DNA from: Physcomitrium patens
Taxonomy: Eukaryota > Streptophyta > Bryopsida > Funariales > Funariaceae
Direction of reading: 5' to 3'
NCBI RefSeq assembly: GCF_000002425.4
Contig: NC_037256.1
Coordinates: 12,929,556-12,993,555, forward strand
Length of the DNA stretch: 64,000 bases
Shown here: one piece after another, positions 33,600 to 43,733 of the stretch
How positions within the stretch are numbered: the stretch's first letter is position 1
Layout: the number at the start of each line of letters is the position of its first letter
Position numbers and translations under genes: made by a program
Notes under the pieces: model-generated
The model's database searches: none
Seen by the model: the letters and a program-made list of their open reading frames with translations, nothing else
What the model was told of the DNA's origin: nothing

Positions 33600-35280
33600 T
33601 TAAGCATAGTTCATGAGTGGAGAGTTCACGGCATATCATAGTATTTGTGCGAATACGCAGAGCTTTATAATGTCGAGGGAGAAGGTGAAGAGAGCCTCGG
33701 AGAAGGAGGAAGAGGATAGAAGGGTGAGGTCAAGGAGTAATATGGATGAGCTTTCTCTTTGTATACTCACAAATATGGAACCCATGCGGTTAGAAATTTG
33801 CTGAAATGCAACGCGGCAGAAGGACTTTAGAAGTGCGTAGCTTTATCCTTTTCTGCGAGCGGCAGACAATTTACCATCAATCGATGTAGAACTATTGGAA
33901 GAATACTTGACGAACTATGATCCTGAGGATGGTTTGAGTGTTGTAAAAGGGAGGACTTTGGGAATTGATGAGAATACCTTGCATAAGACATTACAGTTAC
34001 GAATAGGAGAGTTAGCGGTTGGCACAGAAGAGTCTTCAGACTTCAATCCAGGGAGTTATTTTAAAGGAGGTATGACGTCGCTAGAAAGGAATCAAGGATG
34101 GCGGACGGCGGATGCACTTACACCAGAATTGATGGAGTGAATGCGCTTCGTTCAGAAGAGGTTGGGATTAAATAGACCTACGACGTATATGGCTAAACGA
34201 TTATTACATGTGACAATAGGCTCCTTCGAGGCTTTGGTGTTTAATTGGGCAGCGTACGTGGCCACCAGAACACATGCAGAGTTGAGTTACAAGCGCAGGT
34301 CGGATAGAATTGCAACGCTTTTGTGTTCCAACTATATATAGTCTGCAATTGTTTATGAGTTGAGTCAACCATTGCCGGAGAAAGGGAAGACGATAGCAGC
34401 TCCAGTACTACCAAAACCGAAGAGCAATTTATTGGCACTTCCATGGGGACCAGGAGAAACAAGCCAGCAGGCGGGAGAACCAATCAGTGTTCGGGAGAGG
34501 GGTCCAATGGCTCGGCGAGACAATAGGCCAGTGGACATTCAACATCGAACACCAGAGAAGAACAGTGTGAAAGAGCGATTTTTGGTGCAATTATTCCAAT
34601 TGCAGCAGACGGCAAACGAATTGGTTGATCACACGAATTTTAAGCAGCAATTGGTGGCGTATAAGAGGAAAATGGCAGAACAACGTCAAAAACTGTTGAA
34701 ACAAGATCGGGTGAATAGGGCCACCAAAGAAGCCAATTCGAGACTAGAGCATGCCCTTGGAGTAAAACAGCAAGCGTGGAAAAAGGAAAGAGAGCGCCTT
34801 CACCAAGGAATGGCGCATCAGAAACAAGAACTCTCCAATTCTCTCAATCAAGCAAAACTGGAAGTTGAGAAAATGAAGCAACAATTGGAATTGAACTAGA
34901 CGAAGATGGCGACTTTGGAATAGGAAAAGAAGACAATGAGTGATGAATTCAGAGTGTAAACAGAGGAAATGCAAGGGAAGATCAACACTCTAAAGGAGGT
35001 TACAAAGAAATTGGAGGAAGAATTGGTCAGCGTTTGACAACCACAAAGGTCAATTGAAGGTTCAATTGGCGAATTGGAACAGAAGGTGAAGCAACAACAA
35101 TTCCAATTAGAGGCGAAAGACACCCGAATTTTGCAATTGGAAAGTCAAGTCCGTGAATTGGGAGCACTTAATGAAGATTTTACGGCCAGATTGAACATAG
35201 TCCCAATAAATGTATCAGACGGGGAAGACAAAGAAGTGACTTTAGAATTGTAATCAGTAGCAATGAGTATGGAAAATGCT
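33600..35280 (+). pseudogene. GypD-2 post-integrase coding region with coiled coil
   Basis: About 1.7 kb of coding-like sequence between integrase and 3' LTR. First a globular part with SIDVELLEEYLTNYDPEDGL, RTLGIDENTLHKTLQ, GSYFKGGMTSLERNQGW, ELMEWMRFVQKRLGLNRP and AKRLLHVTIGSFEALVFNWA. Its pattern recalls the plant-retrotransposon ORF domain that databases call putative plant transposon protein, found at this place in Athila-like elements (inference). Then a Gln/Lys/Glu-rich coiled coil (about 34560-35160). No membrane segment or signal peptide is evident, so I do not call it an envelope. GypD-1 has the same region. Broken in a few places. Confidence 0.7.
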
Positions 35281-35317
35281 AAGGAGTCACCAGTTCAATT
35301 GCGAGGATGCTGCACAG

Positions 35318-35332
35318 TTAGGAGTGGAGCTA
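35318..35332 (+). promoter_or_regulatory. Polypurine tract region of GypD-2
   Basis: AGTTAGGAGTGGAGC lies directly before the LTR start TGTAGAATAAG; the same place in GypD-1 is purine-rich too. Confidence 0.6.
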
Positions 35333-36108
35333 TGTAGAATAAGTAGTTATTTGCTGATTTGTAGATACTTAGTTTATAGTGTAAACAGGGATAGATGACT
35401 GTTGGAAAGGTAGTTCAGTAGTTAAAATGGATGAATAGTTAGGAAAAGTAGTTTTCATTAGAGATGTAGCAGTTGGTATCTCGTGGTAGGATAAGGAAGA
35501 TGAGAGAGAGGAAGAAACTGCCATTACTGTGATAGTGTGAGCCGGGGTAAGCTTGGTGCTACCTCTTTTCTTTTGTTGTTATGTTCTTTGAAATAAGAGT
35601 ATTGAGAGTTTCTGAATATTGTGAAGTAAATCATGGAATGAAAGTGTGAATGGAATTATATGTTATTGAATGAGAAGAAGAGAGATTGAATGCTGAAATC
35701 TGAATGTAGTTCAGCAGAAAGAGTGAATTTGTGGTTGTGTAAAACACTGTAATATAAATGGTAGTTATGTGTGAAGAATTCCACTAATTGGAATGAGGAT
35801 AATTGTGTGCTGAAGCTGTGATGTTGCGGTATTACAGTTGGAGATTATAAGAGTGAAGATATATTGGTGGAAATAACAGTTATTGATATGACTGAATTGT
35901 TGTAAGGAAGAGATTGATAAGGTGAAAGGAGAGATTATAGTTTCCTTGTGTGCTTAGACAATGGAAATAGAGACGATACATTGGAGGTAATTAATTATGT
36001 GACCCTAACGTGAACGCTCAAGCAACTAGTCACTCCCCGTGTTCGAATTTCTCTATACAGGTTTATTCTAGGAGGTTTCTTTCGGAATAAGTAAAACGAG
36101 CAACCACA
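35333..36108 (+). repeat. GypD-2 3' LTR
   Basis: 776 bp from TGTAGAATAAG to CAACCACA. Its last 408 bp equal the 5' LTR remnant with six differences. The right flank is an old GypE fragment, as is the left flank of the element. Confidence 0.9.
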
Positions 36109-36362
36109 GAAGTAAAGGAAGTTTTGGTAGTAAGGCATGTATGTGGATTATATGGATACAAGTCTAGTATGAAAAAGGTTGGTATTATTAAAAAAACAAA
36201 AGAATGTGCAAACACAATGGAAGTTAGAAGGATTTTAGAAGCATATATTTTCTATCATATATGGATACTTTATTTTACACATGTAGCAAATCCACTATAT
36301 GAGTTGTTAAGAAAGAATCAAAAAAATTAATGGAAAGAAGAATAAAGAAAAGCTATGAAAAT
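36109..36362 (+). pseudogene. Old GypE fragment: end of reverse transcriptase
   Basis: VRHVCGLYGYKSSMKKVG and MEVRRILEAYIFYHIWILYF match VGHLCGSYGRKPDPTKVD and TEVRRFLGACVFYRIWIPHF of GypE-2 (57590-57760). Same strand and same degree of decay as 17626-18072, so both belong to one old copy now split by GypD-2. GypF-1 abuts on the right. Confidence 0.85.
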
Positions 36363-36659
36363 AAGTCAAGGCATGTGTTCTACAAAGTCAATACATATTG
36401 GAGGTCCTATAGAATGTTGCCACGTAGCCCCTAGTTAGATAGTATATATAGAGACAAGAGTGAAGCCTTCTTCACTCTTGTCAACTCTTTTCTTGCTTCT
36501 AGTCTAGTTTCAAGAGTCTCTAGTTTTCTTATCTTTTGGCAATAGCCATTCTAGTTTCTCTTTCAATATACATACTTCTTTATTTATATTTTGTTACTTT
36601 TCTTTGAATGAAGGCTCACTTGTCTGAATTATTTTTTCATCGAGTTCTTGTCCTTGTCA
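36363..36659 (+). repeat. GypF-1 5' LTR (partial)
   Basis: Matches the second half of the 561 bp 3' LTR, with TATA box at 36443-36450 and hairpin at 36453-36482. Ends CTTGTCA. A possible initiator-Met-like primer site (TAAAATCAGAGCTTTG, near 36679) is further from the LTR than usual. Confidence 0.85.
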
Positions 36660-36884
36660 GATTGATAAGAGTATACCTATAAAATCAGAGCTTTGTCTAA
36701 TCTTGATTAAAAGTGGATTATCTCGTTTTCTTGATAAGATATAAGCAAATTAGAAGTTGTGGATTACCCTCTTCTAAACTGATATTGTCCTTAGTATTTT
36801 CTTTGTTTTCAAGTCCTCACTTCTATTTATCTTGAGCCATATAGGACATCTTCTCTTTTCTAAGTATTATCATAGTAGAACTTG

Positions 36885-37880
36885 TTGAAATGAAGAGTGC
36901 AATGGCACATATACAAGAGCATTTGAGGGAGTTAATGCTTGCGACGCATCAACTCAACTTACCACCACAAAGAACAACAAGATTGGTAGGAAGTGAAGAT
37001 ATAGAAATGGTTGGAGCTACTTCAACATCTACACCAAATCATATCCTTTCTCCTATGGTAGAATGCCCTTCGAGTATTAGAAAACCAAGAATTGTCCTAC
37101 CTAAGAAGTTTGATGGCACCAAATCCAAATTTCAAGGATTTATCAATCAAGTACAACTTATGATTGAACTTTAATTCCAAAGCTATCCAACTTCAGGATC
37201 GCAAGTTAGATTCATTGATACACTTCTTTCATTTTCAGCACTATCGTAGTTTTCATCTTTTTTTAAATAACAAGATCTAATATTGGATAATCTAAAAAAA
37301 ATTTTGGCATAGTTTCAATCCATGTATGGAGAACATGATGTAATTTATGTTATAACCAATAAGATCCATATTTTATGATAAAACAATCGATCAATAACGT
37401 TGTATGCTTCATAATTTTGATAACTTGCAACTGATATCAAGTGGGATGATGCTGTACTTATTAGTCAATTTCTCTACGGATTATAATATGAGGTAAAAAA
37501 ATTAATGCTCAATTTATCTCATCTTCAAACATTGAGTCAAGCAATTGACTTTGCTGTGAAGTGTGACAATCATCTTTTTGAATTTTGATCTAAGAACCGT
37601 ACAAGTGAACTTCAACGTTAGTATAATTCAATGGCAACACCAATACCTTTTCAATACATACATTTGGAAGTTGAGGATATCCAAATTGATGCAATATATT
37701 TCAAACCTCTTACTCAACAAGAAAATACTCGTCGTCATCAAGAAGGATTATGTTTATATTGTGGAAAACCAAAACACACTATTCAATATTATCTAAAGAA
37801 ACAATGCAATCACAAAATGAGGAGTATGGCTGTCAAAAAAGACAATATGTCAGCAAACAAATTTGTCCAGCTATAATAGG
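36885..37880 (+). pseudogene. GypF-1 gag and zinc knuckle
   Basis: Starts near MKSAMAHIQEHLRELMLATH. The phrase RIVLPKKFDGTKSKFQGFIN (about 37085-37145) is the usual opening of the gag domain in Tf/Tcn1-like elements. Near 37745-37800 a knuckle remnant CLYCGKPKHTIQYY follows (CX2CX4H, last Cys no longer present). The middle is decayed. Confidence 0.8.
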
Positions 37881-37889
37881 GACCATGCG

Positions 37890-39890
37890 GCTCAAACCTT
37901 GCACAACATCTAGTAAAGGTCCTATTCTCTCTTCAGAGCCCTCTCCTTGTTTTATATTAAATATTATTTTAGGATCCAAACATTACAAAGCCTTTGCCTT
38001 GTTAGATTAAGGAGCCTTAGAGTATTTTTTAGATGAAGAATTTACTAAAAGACATAGCATATCTTTAATAAAAAAAATTAAATATGTTCATGTAGAAGTC
38101 ATAGATGGTCGTCCATTATCCTCTGGAGATATTACTCACGAAATCCTTCCTATAGAAGTAATAATCAATGGTCATAATAGCTTTGTAGTATTTAATATTA
38201 TTAAATCTCCTTCTAATCCAATCATTTTAGATTTATTGTGGTTAGAAAAATACAACCCTCAAATAGATTGGATTTCTCGAACTCTCACTTTCTCTAAAAG
38301 TATAACTAACAGTGTAGTTAATGAAGAGAGTCATAAGTCTAATTCAATTAAACCCGTGTTTATAGGTGCAAAAGCTTTCTTGCATGCTGCTATGAAAGCA
38401 TCACCATATATTATTTATGCCACACATGTGTCTACTAGTAGAAAGACTTCAAATGATATTTCAAGCCAATATCAAGAATTTCAAGATGTATTTGAAAAAA
38501 AGAATGTGAATGCACTCTCGGAACATCATCCCTATGATTGCTCAATTGACCTTCAAGAAGGAGCACAACCATGATTTGGACCAATCTACAGTTTATCACA
38601 AAATGAGTTGACAGAACTCAAGGAGTATATTAAAGAAAATCTAGCCAAGAATTTCATATGCCATTCTAAATCTCCAACCGGAGCTCCAATTCTATTTGTG
38701 AAGAAAAAAGATGGATCATTGCAGATATGTGTTGATTTTCAAGGACTCAACAAGATTACCATCAAGAACAGGTATCTACTATCTTTAATATCTAGACTTC
38801 TTGATCATTTGAATCAAGCTAAGATCTATACAAAAATAGAACTTCTGGGAGCATCCAATCTAGTACGCATCAAAGAAGAAGATGAATGAAAGACTGTGTT
38901 TTGAACTAAGTATGGACATTTTAAATACAATGTCATGCCTTTTGTACTTACAAATGTACCAACAACTTTTCAACATCTAATGAATGATTTTTTTTGAGAG
39001 TTTTTGGACGATTTTGTGGTCTGTTATCTAGAAAACATCTTAATCTATTCTAAGAATCTAGAAGAACATGAACTTCATGTTCGTCATGTATTACAAAAAT
39101 TAAGAGGTACAGGACTCTATGCCAAGATAGAAAAGTATGTATTCCATACTATTCTAGTTGATTTCTTAAGTTACATGATTTCAAGTAATGGACTTATGAT
39201 AGATCCTAAGAAAGTTCAAACTATTATAGATTGGAAGATTGTAAAAACGGTAAGTGATTTCCAATATTTTTTGGGATTTGTCAACTACTATCAAATCTTC
39301 ATTAAAGACTTCTCTCGAGTTGCAGCTCCACTTACACGTTTGACTTGTAAAGACAAACTTCAATCAAATTAAGAAGTGAAAGTTGCTTTTGAATCTTTGA
39401 AGACAACGTTTGTTTCTGCACCAATCTTGTATCATGTTGATTTTTCCAAAGCGTTCTTTATGAAAATAAATGCATCATACTTTGCTCTACGTGTGGTTTT
39501 GTCACAAATGAGAACAGATCACAAACCTCATCCAGTAGCCTTTCATTCAAGAAAATTCTCAGCAACAGAAATCAATTATGAGATCTATGACAAAGAACTT
39601 CTTGTAATTGTGGATTCTTTTCAAGAATGACATCATCATCTAGAAGGTGCTTCCAATCCAATCATAAAGTATATGAATCACAAGAACCTTGAATATTTCA
39701 TATCAATATGCATATTAAATCATCGTCAAGCTCGTTGGAGCATGTCTTTATCAAGATTCGAATTCATCATCACTTATTGGCTAGGAAAACACAAGGTTTA
39801 TTCGATGCCTTGTCTAGATATTCTTATCTTGCACCAAAAGAAAGAGATGCAGCTTTTGAGCAACAAAGAATGATTCTCTTGAAGCCGGAG
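37890..39890 (+). pseudogene. GypF-1 protease, reverse transcriptase and RNase H
   Basis: Protease remnant at about 37970-38270, with KAFALLD and NPIILDLLWLEKYNPQIDW. Reverse transcriptase: [73 protein letters not shown], then ENILIYSKNLEEHELHVRHV at the catalytic strand, and NYYQIFIKDFSRVAAPLTRL. RNase H: FFMKINASYFALRVVLSQM and EINYEIYDKELLVIV. Order and spacing are normal for chromoviruses. Several breaks. Confidence 0.88.
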
Positions 39891-39959
39891 TAATTTTATC
39901 TTCAAGCAATAAAATCAACATTGATTGTTGATTTAACTTTTCTCAAGCAAGTCTAGTTA

Positions 39960-41135
39960 AGTATGTCTTCAAACCCTCTTGTTTATGATATTAAGAATAA
40001 TTCTTCTAAATCTCATGTTCCCTCTAAATTCGAATTCAAGAATAATCTACTCTATTTTGAAAGATACCTATATGTTCAAGAAGGAGAAGTACGTTTACAT
40101 GTTCTTCAAGCTCATCACGACTTCTCAGCAGTAAGACATTTTGGATACAATAAGACTTTGGAGCTGATATCTGGGGATTTTTCGTGGCTTCAAATGTGGA
40201 AGGCAGTCAAAGATTTTGTACAATCTTCTCATGTTTGCTCAAGATCAAAAACTCCTCATCATCAACCTTTTAGACTTTTTCAGCCATTATCCATTCCAGA
40301 ACAACCATGGTCTTCTGTTTCTATGGACTTCATCACAGATCTTCCAATCTCAAGTTCTTATGACTCTATATTCGTGATAATAGATCGTTTTATCAAGATG
40401 GTACATTTTGTACCATGTACAAAATCTATCACAGGTGAAGAAATAACTAAGCTCTTTCTTGACAACATCTATCGCTATCATGGATTACCCAAGGATATTA
40501 TATCAGATAGGAGAATCCAATTTGTATCAAGTTTTTGGCGCACTCTTTTCAAGATTCTAAAAGTGGATATAAAACTATCTTCAGCATTCCATCTTCAAAC
40601 TAATAGACAAACGGAGCATATTAATCAAGTTTTGGAGCAATATTTAAGATGTACCATCAACTACCAATAAGATGATTGGATAAATTTTTTGTTGTGGGCA
40701 AAGTTTGCTTACAATAATACAATATATTCTTTTACAAAACAAATACCTTTCTTTGCTAATCATGGTTATCATCCACGACTTGATACTTTTGACTTTTCAA
40801 AAGTTAATAATCTTGCTACGAAAGATTTGGTAATTTATTTGTCAGAGCTACATGCAGCGATGAAGGCGCAGTTAAAAGACGCTCAAGAATAACAAAAAGT
40901 CAATGTGGATGTCTATCGAAAGGAACAACCACCATTCCACTTGGGTAATAAGGTATGACTACTTCATCATAATACAAAGATCACTCATTCTTGTGGCAAG
41001 TTGGACTATCAAAGGCTTGGACCATTTTCTATTTCTGCACAAATCAATCTAGTTGCATATCGTTTACATCTTCCAAAGTCAATGAAAATCCATCCAGTAT
41101 TCCACGTGTTTTTTTTTGAACCATATAAGATAGTG
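39960..41135 (+). pseudogene. GypF-1 integrase
   Basis: Zinc-binding end HHDFSAVRHFGYNKTLELIS ... HVCSRSKTPHHQ. Core: WSSVSMDFITDLPISSSYDS (first Asp), LPKDIISDRRIQFVSSFW (second Asp), TNRQTEHINQVLEQYLRC (Glu). C-terminal domain near 41000-41130 with LGPFSISAQINLVAYRLHLP and IHPVFHVFF. Mostly readable. Confidence 0.9.
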
Positions 41136-41196
41136 GACATACCAAGAAGATGCCAAGCTCTACCTCTTCCTATAGAAGTGGACAATAATGAATAAT

Positions 41197-41365
41197 TTGA
41201 AGTAGAAGAAGTCTTAGATTCAAGGTGGCGTGGAAATAAATTGGAATATCTTGTCCATTGGCGTGGATGTGATATTAGTGAATGCACATGGGAGCCAGTA
41301 AAAAATCTTGCAAATGTAGCAAAGGCGGTAGAGGATTTTCATCGACGACATCCATCAAAATCAAG
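41197..41365 (+). pseudogene. GypF-1 chromodomain
   Basis: VLDSRWRGNKLEYLVHWRGC, then CTWEPVKNLANVAKAVEDFH and RRHPSKSR: a complete-looking chromodomain with its aromatic residues, of the Tcn1/Tf type. Chromodomains bind methylated histone tails, so the element may favour heterochromatin, which would fit this nested landscape. Confidence 0.9.
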
Positions 41366-41913
41366 ATGAAAACCTTCTTTATAAAAGAAACAACATCTAA
41401 ACAAGATAACATTCTAGTTTCAATCCTTGTTTGTAGCTTCTTTGTAGTTGTGATGCTCAGGAGATGGAGAATCAACAACGAGGAGATTTGACTGAAGAGC
41501 CTTTATTTGCTGACCAGTCGAACAAGATATTACGATTGTCACAACCTTCAAGACGATGCAATCGAGATGAAGATCTTCAAGAATGACATATTTTTCCTCG
41601 AATAGATGGTGAAATATAATGCGTTTGGTATCACGACTTGGAAAGGGACTCTCGATGTTTGGTGATTTTACTAGAAGTAGGAACAATTCCTGATGGTATT
41701 TCAAATATTCTATTTGAAGGAAGTTATGAAGGCCTCAATAATGATCAAATAACTGGGTGATCTTCATGCATTGTTATTGGACACAACCGATGGTTGAGAG
41801 GCCCTATCAATCATCTTCGAAGAGAAGAAAGATCAGAGTATGTGGCGAATATAATTCATCGCATTATAGATTTTCTCAACATATGATGACTACTCCTTAT
41901 GGAACTCATCTCT
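41366..41913 (+). other. GypF-1 stretch between chromodomain and polypurine tract
   Basis: About 550 bp longer than needed for a 3' untranslated region. One frame gives several coding-like runs, such as LTEEPLFADQSNKILRLSQP, VILLEVGTIPDGISNILFEG and HRWLRGPINHLRREER-like text. I recognise no domain. It could be an additional small gene or a C-terminal extension, or chance in a decayed copy. Confidence 0.4.
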
Positions 41914-41926
41914 AGAAAGGGGGTAA
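41914..41926 (+). promoter_or_regulatory. Polypurine tract of GypF-1
   Basis: AGAAAGGGGGTAA directly before the LTR start TGTCACGAA. Confidence 0.85.
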
Positions 41927-42487
41927 TGTCACGAACATACTCATGTAAGCCAGTCATTACATATATAAATTAATAGAAATAAATAAAAATAGATAAAAAT
42001 AAATTAATTCTATAGTATTTGATATAAAAGCTTCTTAGAAGCTTCACAGATGCTACTTTGACTTCATAGGTATCTTTAATTGACTTTTTGGATTAAAAAC
42101 GTGGTCAACAAGTTGGCCATGTGCCATACATGTTGTTAGCTTAAAGACTAAGCTAACTATGTAGCCCACATATAGAAAAACTTGCCTTATAAGTCAAGGC
42201 ATGTGTCCTATAAAGTCAACACATATTGAAGGTCCTATAGAACATCGCCACATAGCCCTTAGTTAGATAGTATATATAGAGACAAGAGTGAAGCCTTTTT
42301 CACTCTTGTCAACTCCTTTCTTGCTTCTAGTCTAGTTTCAATGGTCTCTACTTTTCTTGTCTTTTGGCAATAGCCATTCCAGTTTTTCTTTCAATATATA
42401 TATTTATTTATTTATATTTTGTTACTTTTCTTTGAATGAAGGCTCACTTGTCTGAATTACTTTTTCATCGAGTTCTTTTTCGTGACA
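41927..42487 (+). repeat. GypF-1 3' LTR
   Basis: 561 bp with 9-bp inverted tips TGTCACGAA and TTCGTGACA. TATA box at 42271-42278, hairpin at 42281-42310. Same family as the solo LTR at 2073-2614. Confidence 0.92.
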
Positions 42488-42700
42488 GACATTGAGATGG
42501 GAGTAGAGGAATAAATTGAACATGAAGAATTTGACTAAGATAAAAAACATATATATATATATTCTATATCAATGTAATGAATAAAACTTGGTACATGCCA
42601 AAGGATGCATAGGTTTAGAGGAAATAGATATTGTGATGTAATACAGCTAATGAATGAAAGAAAGAAGAAAATATTATATTATAAGAGATCTAATTTTTAA
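42488..42700 (+). mobile_element. Old GypE fragment: 3' end of the internal region and LTR start
   Basis: TGGTACATGCCAAAGGATGC matches TGGTGCATACCGGAGGATGC upstream of the GypE-2 polypurine tract (59780-59800). The text from about 42630 then follows the GypE LTR start (TATTGTGATGTAATAC against TGTCGTGTTGTAACAC). Plus strand and old, so it probably continues the copy at 36109-36362 across GypF-1. Confidence 0.75.
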
Positions 42701-43144
42701 AAATTATAGAAGATTATCTTTAAAATATACTATAATAGCCAAAAAAAGGTAGTATAATTAAAAAGTACTAATGATGTCTTTTTACAAAATAGACTTCTAC
42801 TTAATTTGTAAAGCCATAAATAAGGAAAAAAAATAGATTAGAAAATTAAATAATATAAGCACATGTAGGAAGAAATTAAGAATAGATTTTAGTAAAATTT
42901 AATTCAAGGAATTAAGAATTGGTACTTGAAGAGGATCAATTGTCAACCCAGATCAAAATCAAATCCCAAGGCACAAAACTATGCACATATGGTGATTCTA
43001 GAGTTCTTTTGAAGATAAATGAAAGAAATTTGAAAGTAGACTTAAAGAGAGATTTTTAGATATTAATTTCATATCGTTTGAGTCAATATTGAGATTTTGA
43101 AGAATTTTCAAAGTTAATAATGTTCTTGGTAGGTGCCTCATGCA
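42701..43144. other. Unclassified AT-rich stretch
   Basis: About 440 bp that I cannot align to any family with confidence. It may be decayed GypE LTR. At 43130-43177 a short phrase (CATGCATTTT with upstream context) occurs twice. No coding potential. Confidence 0.4.
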
Positions 43145-43733
43145 TTTTTCAATTACTAGGTGATTCATGCATTTTAAATCAAGAATACATATAATACAAG
43201 AATGTGGTACAATAGGTTGGAAAGAACCTATAGAGGTTCAATTTATTGATATTTTTGAAAATAGAATTATTATTTTTAAAAAAATTGAAGATTTAAAATA
43301 TATTGAAAAAGAATTATATAGATTAGATGCATTAGAAGATAATGAGAGGATTTTAGGTGTTTATGAAGAAAATGAATTGGAAAATTCTTTGGAATTAATT
43401 GTATCTATTAAATTAAGAAATATTGATAAGATTTTGGAAATTCATTCAAGAGAGATTTATTCAATACTTGAGTCTTTTCAAGTATAAGAAGTTATTACAA
43501 AGACCAAAAAAAAAGACTAAAATGCCACAATAAGTGATAGAAAATATGAAAGAACAAAAAAAATTATTAAAATTATTTCATGATAGTTTATAGGCATGAC
43601 ATAAGAAAATTTGGACTACTCTTGCTAAACTTAAAGAATAATATTAGTAAAAAAATATATATTGAGATGTGGTTGGTTTGTAGAATTGTATGAAATTTAT
43701 TAAACATATTTTAATATACAACATCAAGATGGT
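43145..43733 (+). pseudogene. Old GypE fragments: pol start and integrase start
   Basis: Two pieces side by side. ERILGVYEENELENSLELIV and EIHSREIYSILESFQV match the pol start of GypE-2 (56475-56615). From about 43520 the text matches the integrase start (58520-58740), for example TTTCATGATAGTTTAT and the block ending ACATCAAGATGGTC. The RT/RNase H part between them is not here. Since the preceding fragment is an internal 3' end with LTR, this is probably a second old copy. Confidence 0.85.

Larger units (their letters stand above)
18073..36108 (+). mobile_element. GypD-2: young Tat/Athila-like Ty3/gypsy element, interrupted by GypE-1
   Basis: Order: partial 5' LTR (18073-18480), tRNA-Asp primer site, leader frame, gag, protease, reverse transcriptase, RNase H, integrase, a post-integrase coding region, polypurine tract and 3' LTR (35333-36108). 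There is no chromodomain. The primer type and the extra coding region place it near the Ogre/Tat/Athila branch. Without GypE-1 it spans about 9.5 kb. Over the 408 bp shared by its LTRs I count six differences (about 1.5 %). Broken in about half a dozen or more places; the 5' LTR is only partly present. Confidence 0.92.
36363..42487 (+). mobile_element. GypF-1: Tcn1-like chromovirus fossil
   Basis: Partial 5' LTR (36363-36659), gag, zinc knuckle, protease, reverse transcriptase, RNase H, integrase, chromodomain, a further coding-like stretch, polypurine tract, and full 3' LTR (41927-42487) with tips TGTCACGAA/TTCGTGACA. The chromodomain and RNase H tail look like the Tcn1/Tf group seen in fungi and, as I recall, in mosses and lycophytes. 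Broken in a dozen or more places. It lies in the same old GypE copy as GypD-2. Confidence 0.88.
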
